Source: Methylophaga sp.
GTDB lineage: Bacteria; Pseudomonadota; Gammaproteobacteria; Nitrosococcales; Methylophagaceae
DNA: 6,527 nucleotides
Reading direction: 5' to 3'
Assembly (NCBI RefSeq): GCF_030651745.1
Contig: NZ_JAUSCC010000001.1
Span: 1 to 6,527, forward strand
The position numbers were made by a program, and so were the translations under genes. The notes beneath the pieces were generated by a model. It searched no databases and was not told the DNA's origin. It saw only the letters and a program-made list of their open reading frames with translations. Shown in pieces: positions 6,456 through 6,527 of the stretch (the stretch's first letter is position 1; every line of letters begins with the position of its first letter).

Positions 6456-6527
6456 ATGCAAGAGATCATGACTCACCCATTGGGTGATGGCCAATCAAAA
6501 GCATTGATACCCTTAGCCGAACCAGTA
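6456..6527 (+). CDS. N-terminal fragment of a probable transposase (runs off the window)
   Basis: Only the first 24 codons are present, reading MQEIMTHPLGDGQSKALIPL and four more residues. The ATG at 6456 has GAGG 5 bases upstream; an in-frame ATG at 6468 (MTHPLGDG) is an alternative start without such a site. The fragment resembles, from memory, the N-termini of DDE transposases loosely annotated as IS4/IS1380-type, in which a short polar leader precedes the conserved region. The context supports this, because the gene opens about 70 bases inside a sharp junction that breaks a conjugation gene. The fragment is too short for a firm family assignment, and no catalytic residues are visible. Confidence 0.5.
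   Translation, partial: MQEIMTHPLGDGQSKALIPLAEPV

Larger units (their letters stand above)
6387..6527 (+). mobile_element. Left end of a probable insertion sequence, partial
   Basis: At about 6387 the TIGR03756 family reading frame ends abruptly and AT-rich non-coding DNA begins with CCTAAAAAGAGCAGTT, followed after 69 bases by a plus-strand gene start. This layout (short terminal non-coding stretch, then a transposase start) is typical of an insertion-sequence end. A CCT terminus would fit the IS1380 family, for example ISEcp1, but the other end, the inverted repeat and the target duplication lie outside the window. The boundary is inferred from loss of protein similarity and could be off by a few bases. 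Confidence 0.6.

Noticed and set aside
1..6527. CRISPR array, tRNA, rRNA or attachment site
   Set aside because: No regularly spaced repeats, cloverleaf-like sequence or tRNA-end duplication was seen in reading the window.

Overview
The window holds the distal part of a type IV secretion (conjugation) operon of the integrative-element class often called MPF_G, the PFGI-1/ICEHin1056-like type. The host is most likely a gammaproteobacterium; this rests on recognising the protein families and on a mid-range GC content, not on any species marker. Five adjacent genes on the minus strand, read from about 6386 down to 1003, run in this order: a 5'-truncated TraU-related TIGR03756 gene, a TIGR03755 gene, a small three-helix membrane protein, a TraG N-terminal-type membrane protein, a small exported protein with a CCPT motif, and a lysozyme-like exported protein ending in two membrane helices. 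That makes five intact genes plus one remnant. The first four are packed with start/stop overlaps, so they look translationally coupled; the last two follow after gaps of 20 and 6 bases.

Right edge (6387-6527): sequence unrelated to the TIGR03756 family begins abruptly. It carries a plus-strand gene start with a good ribosome binding site, which looks like the left end and first codons of an insertion sequence. The insertion removes the signal peptide and N-terminal part of the TIGR03756 protein and cuts the rest of the operon off from its upstream half. The element may therefore be transfer-defective, or its tail may be transcribed from a new promoter.

Left edge (1-969): an AT-richer stretch of about 339 bases with no convincing gene is followed by one plus-strand gene for an unrecognised multi-pass membrane protein. 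This gene converges on the operon and ends 33 bases from the last operon gene.

Together the operon products would build the envelope-spanning mating apparatus: a TraG-like inner-membrane mating-pair protein, periplasmic TIGR03755/TIGR03756 assembly proteins, and a peptidoglycan-cutting enzyme that opens the wall. The most unusual item is that enzyme. Its C-terminus looks like TIGR03758/DUF3262, which is normally a separate small two-helix protein encoded elsewhere in such elements, so this may be an undescribed fusion.
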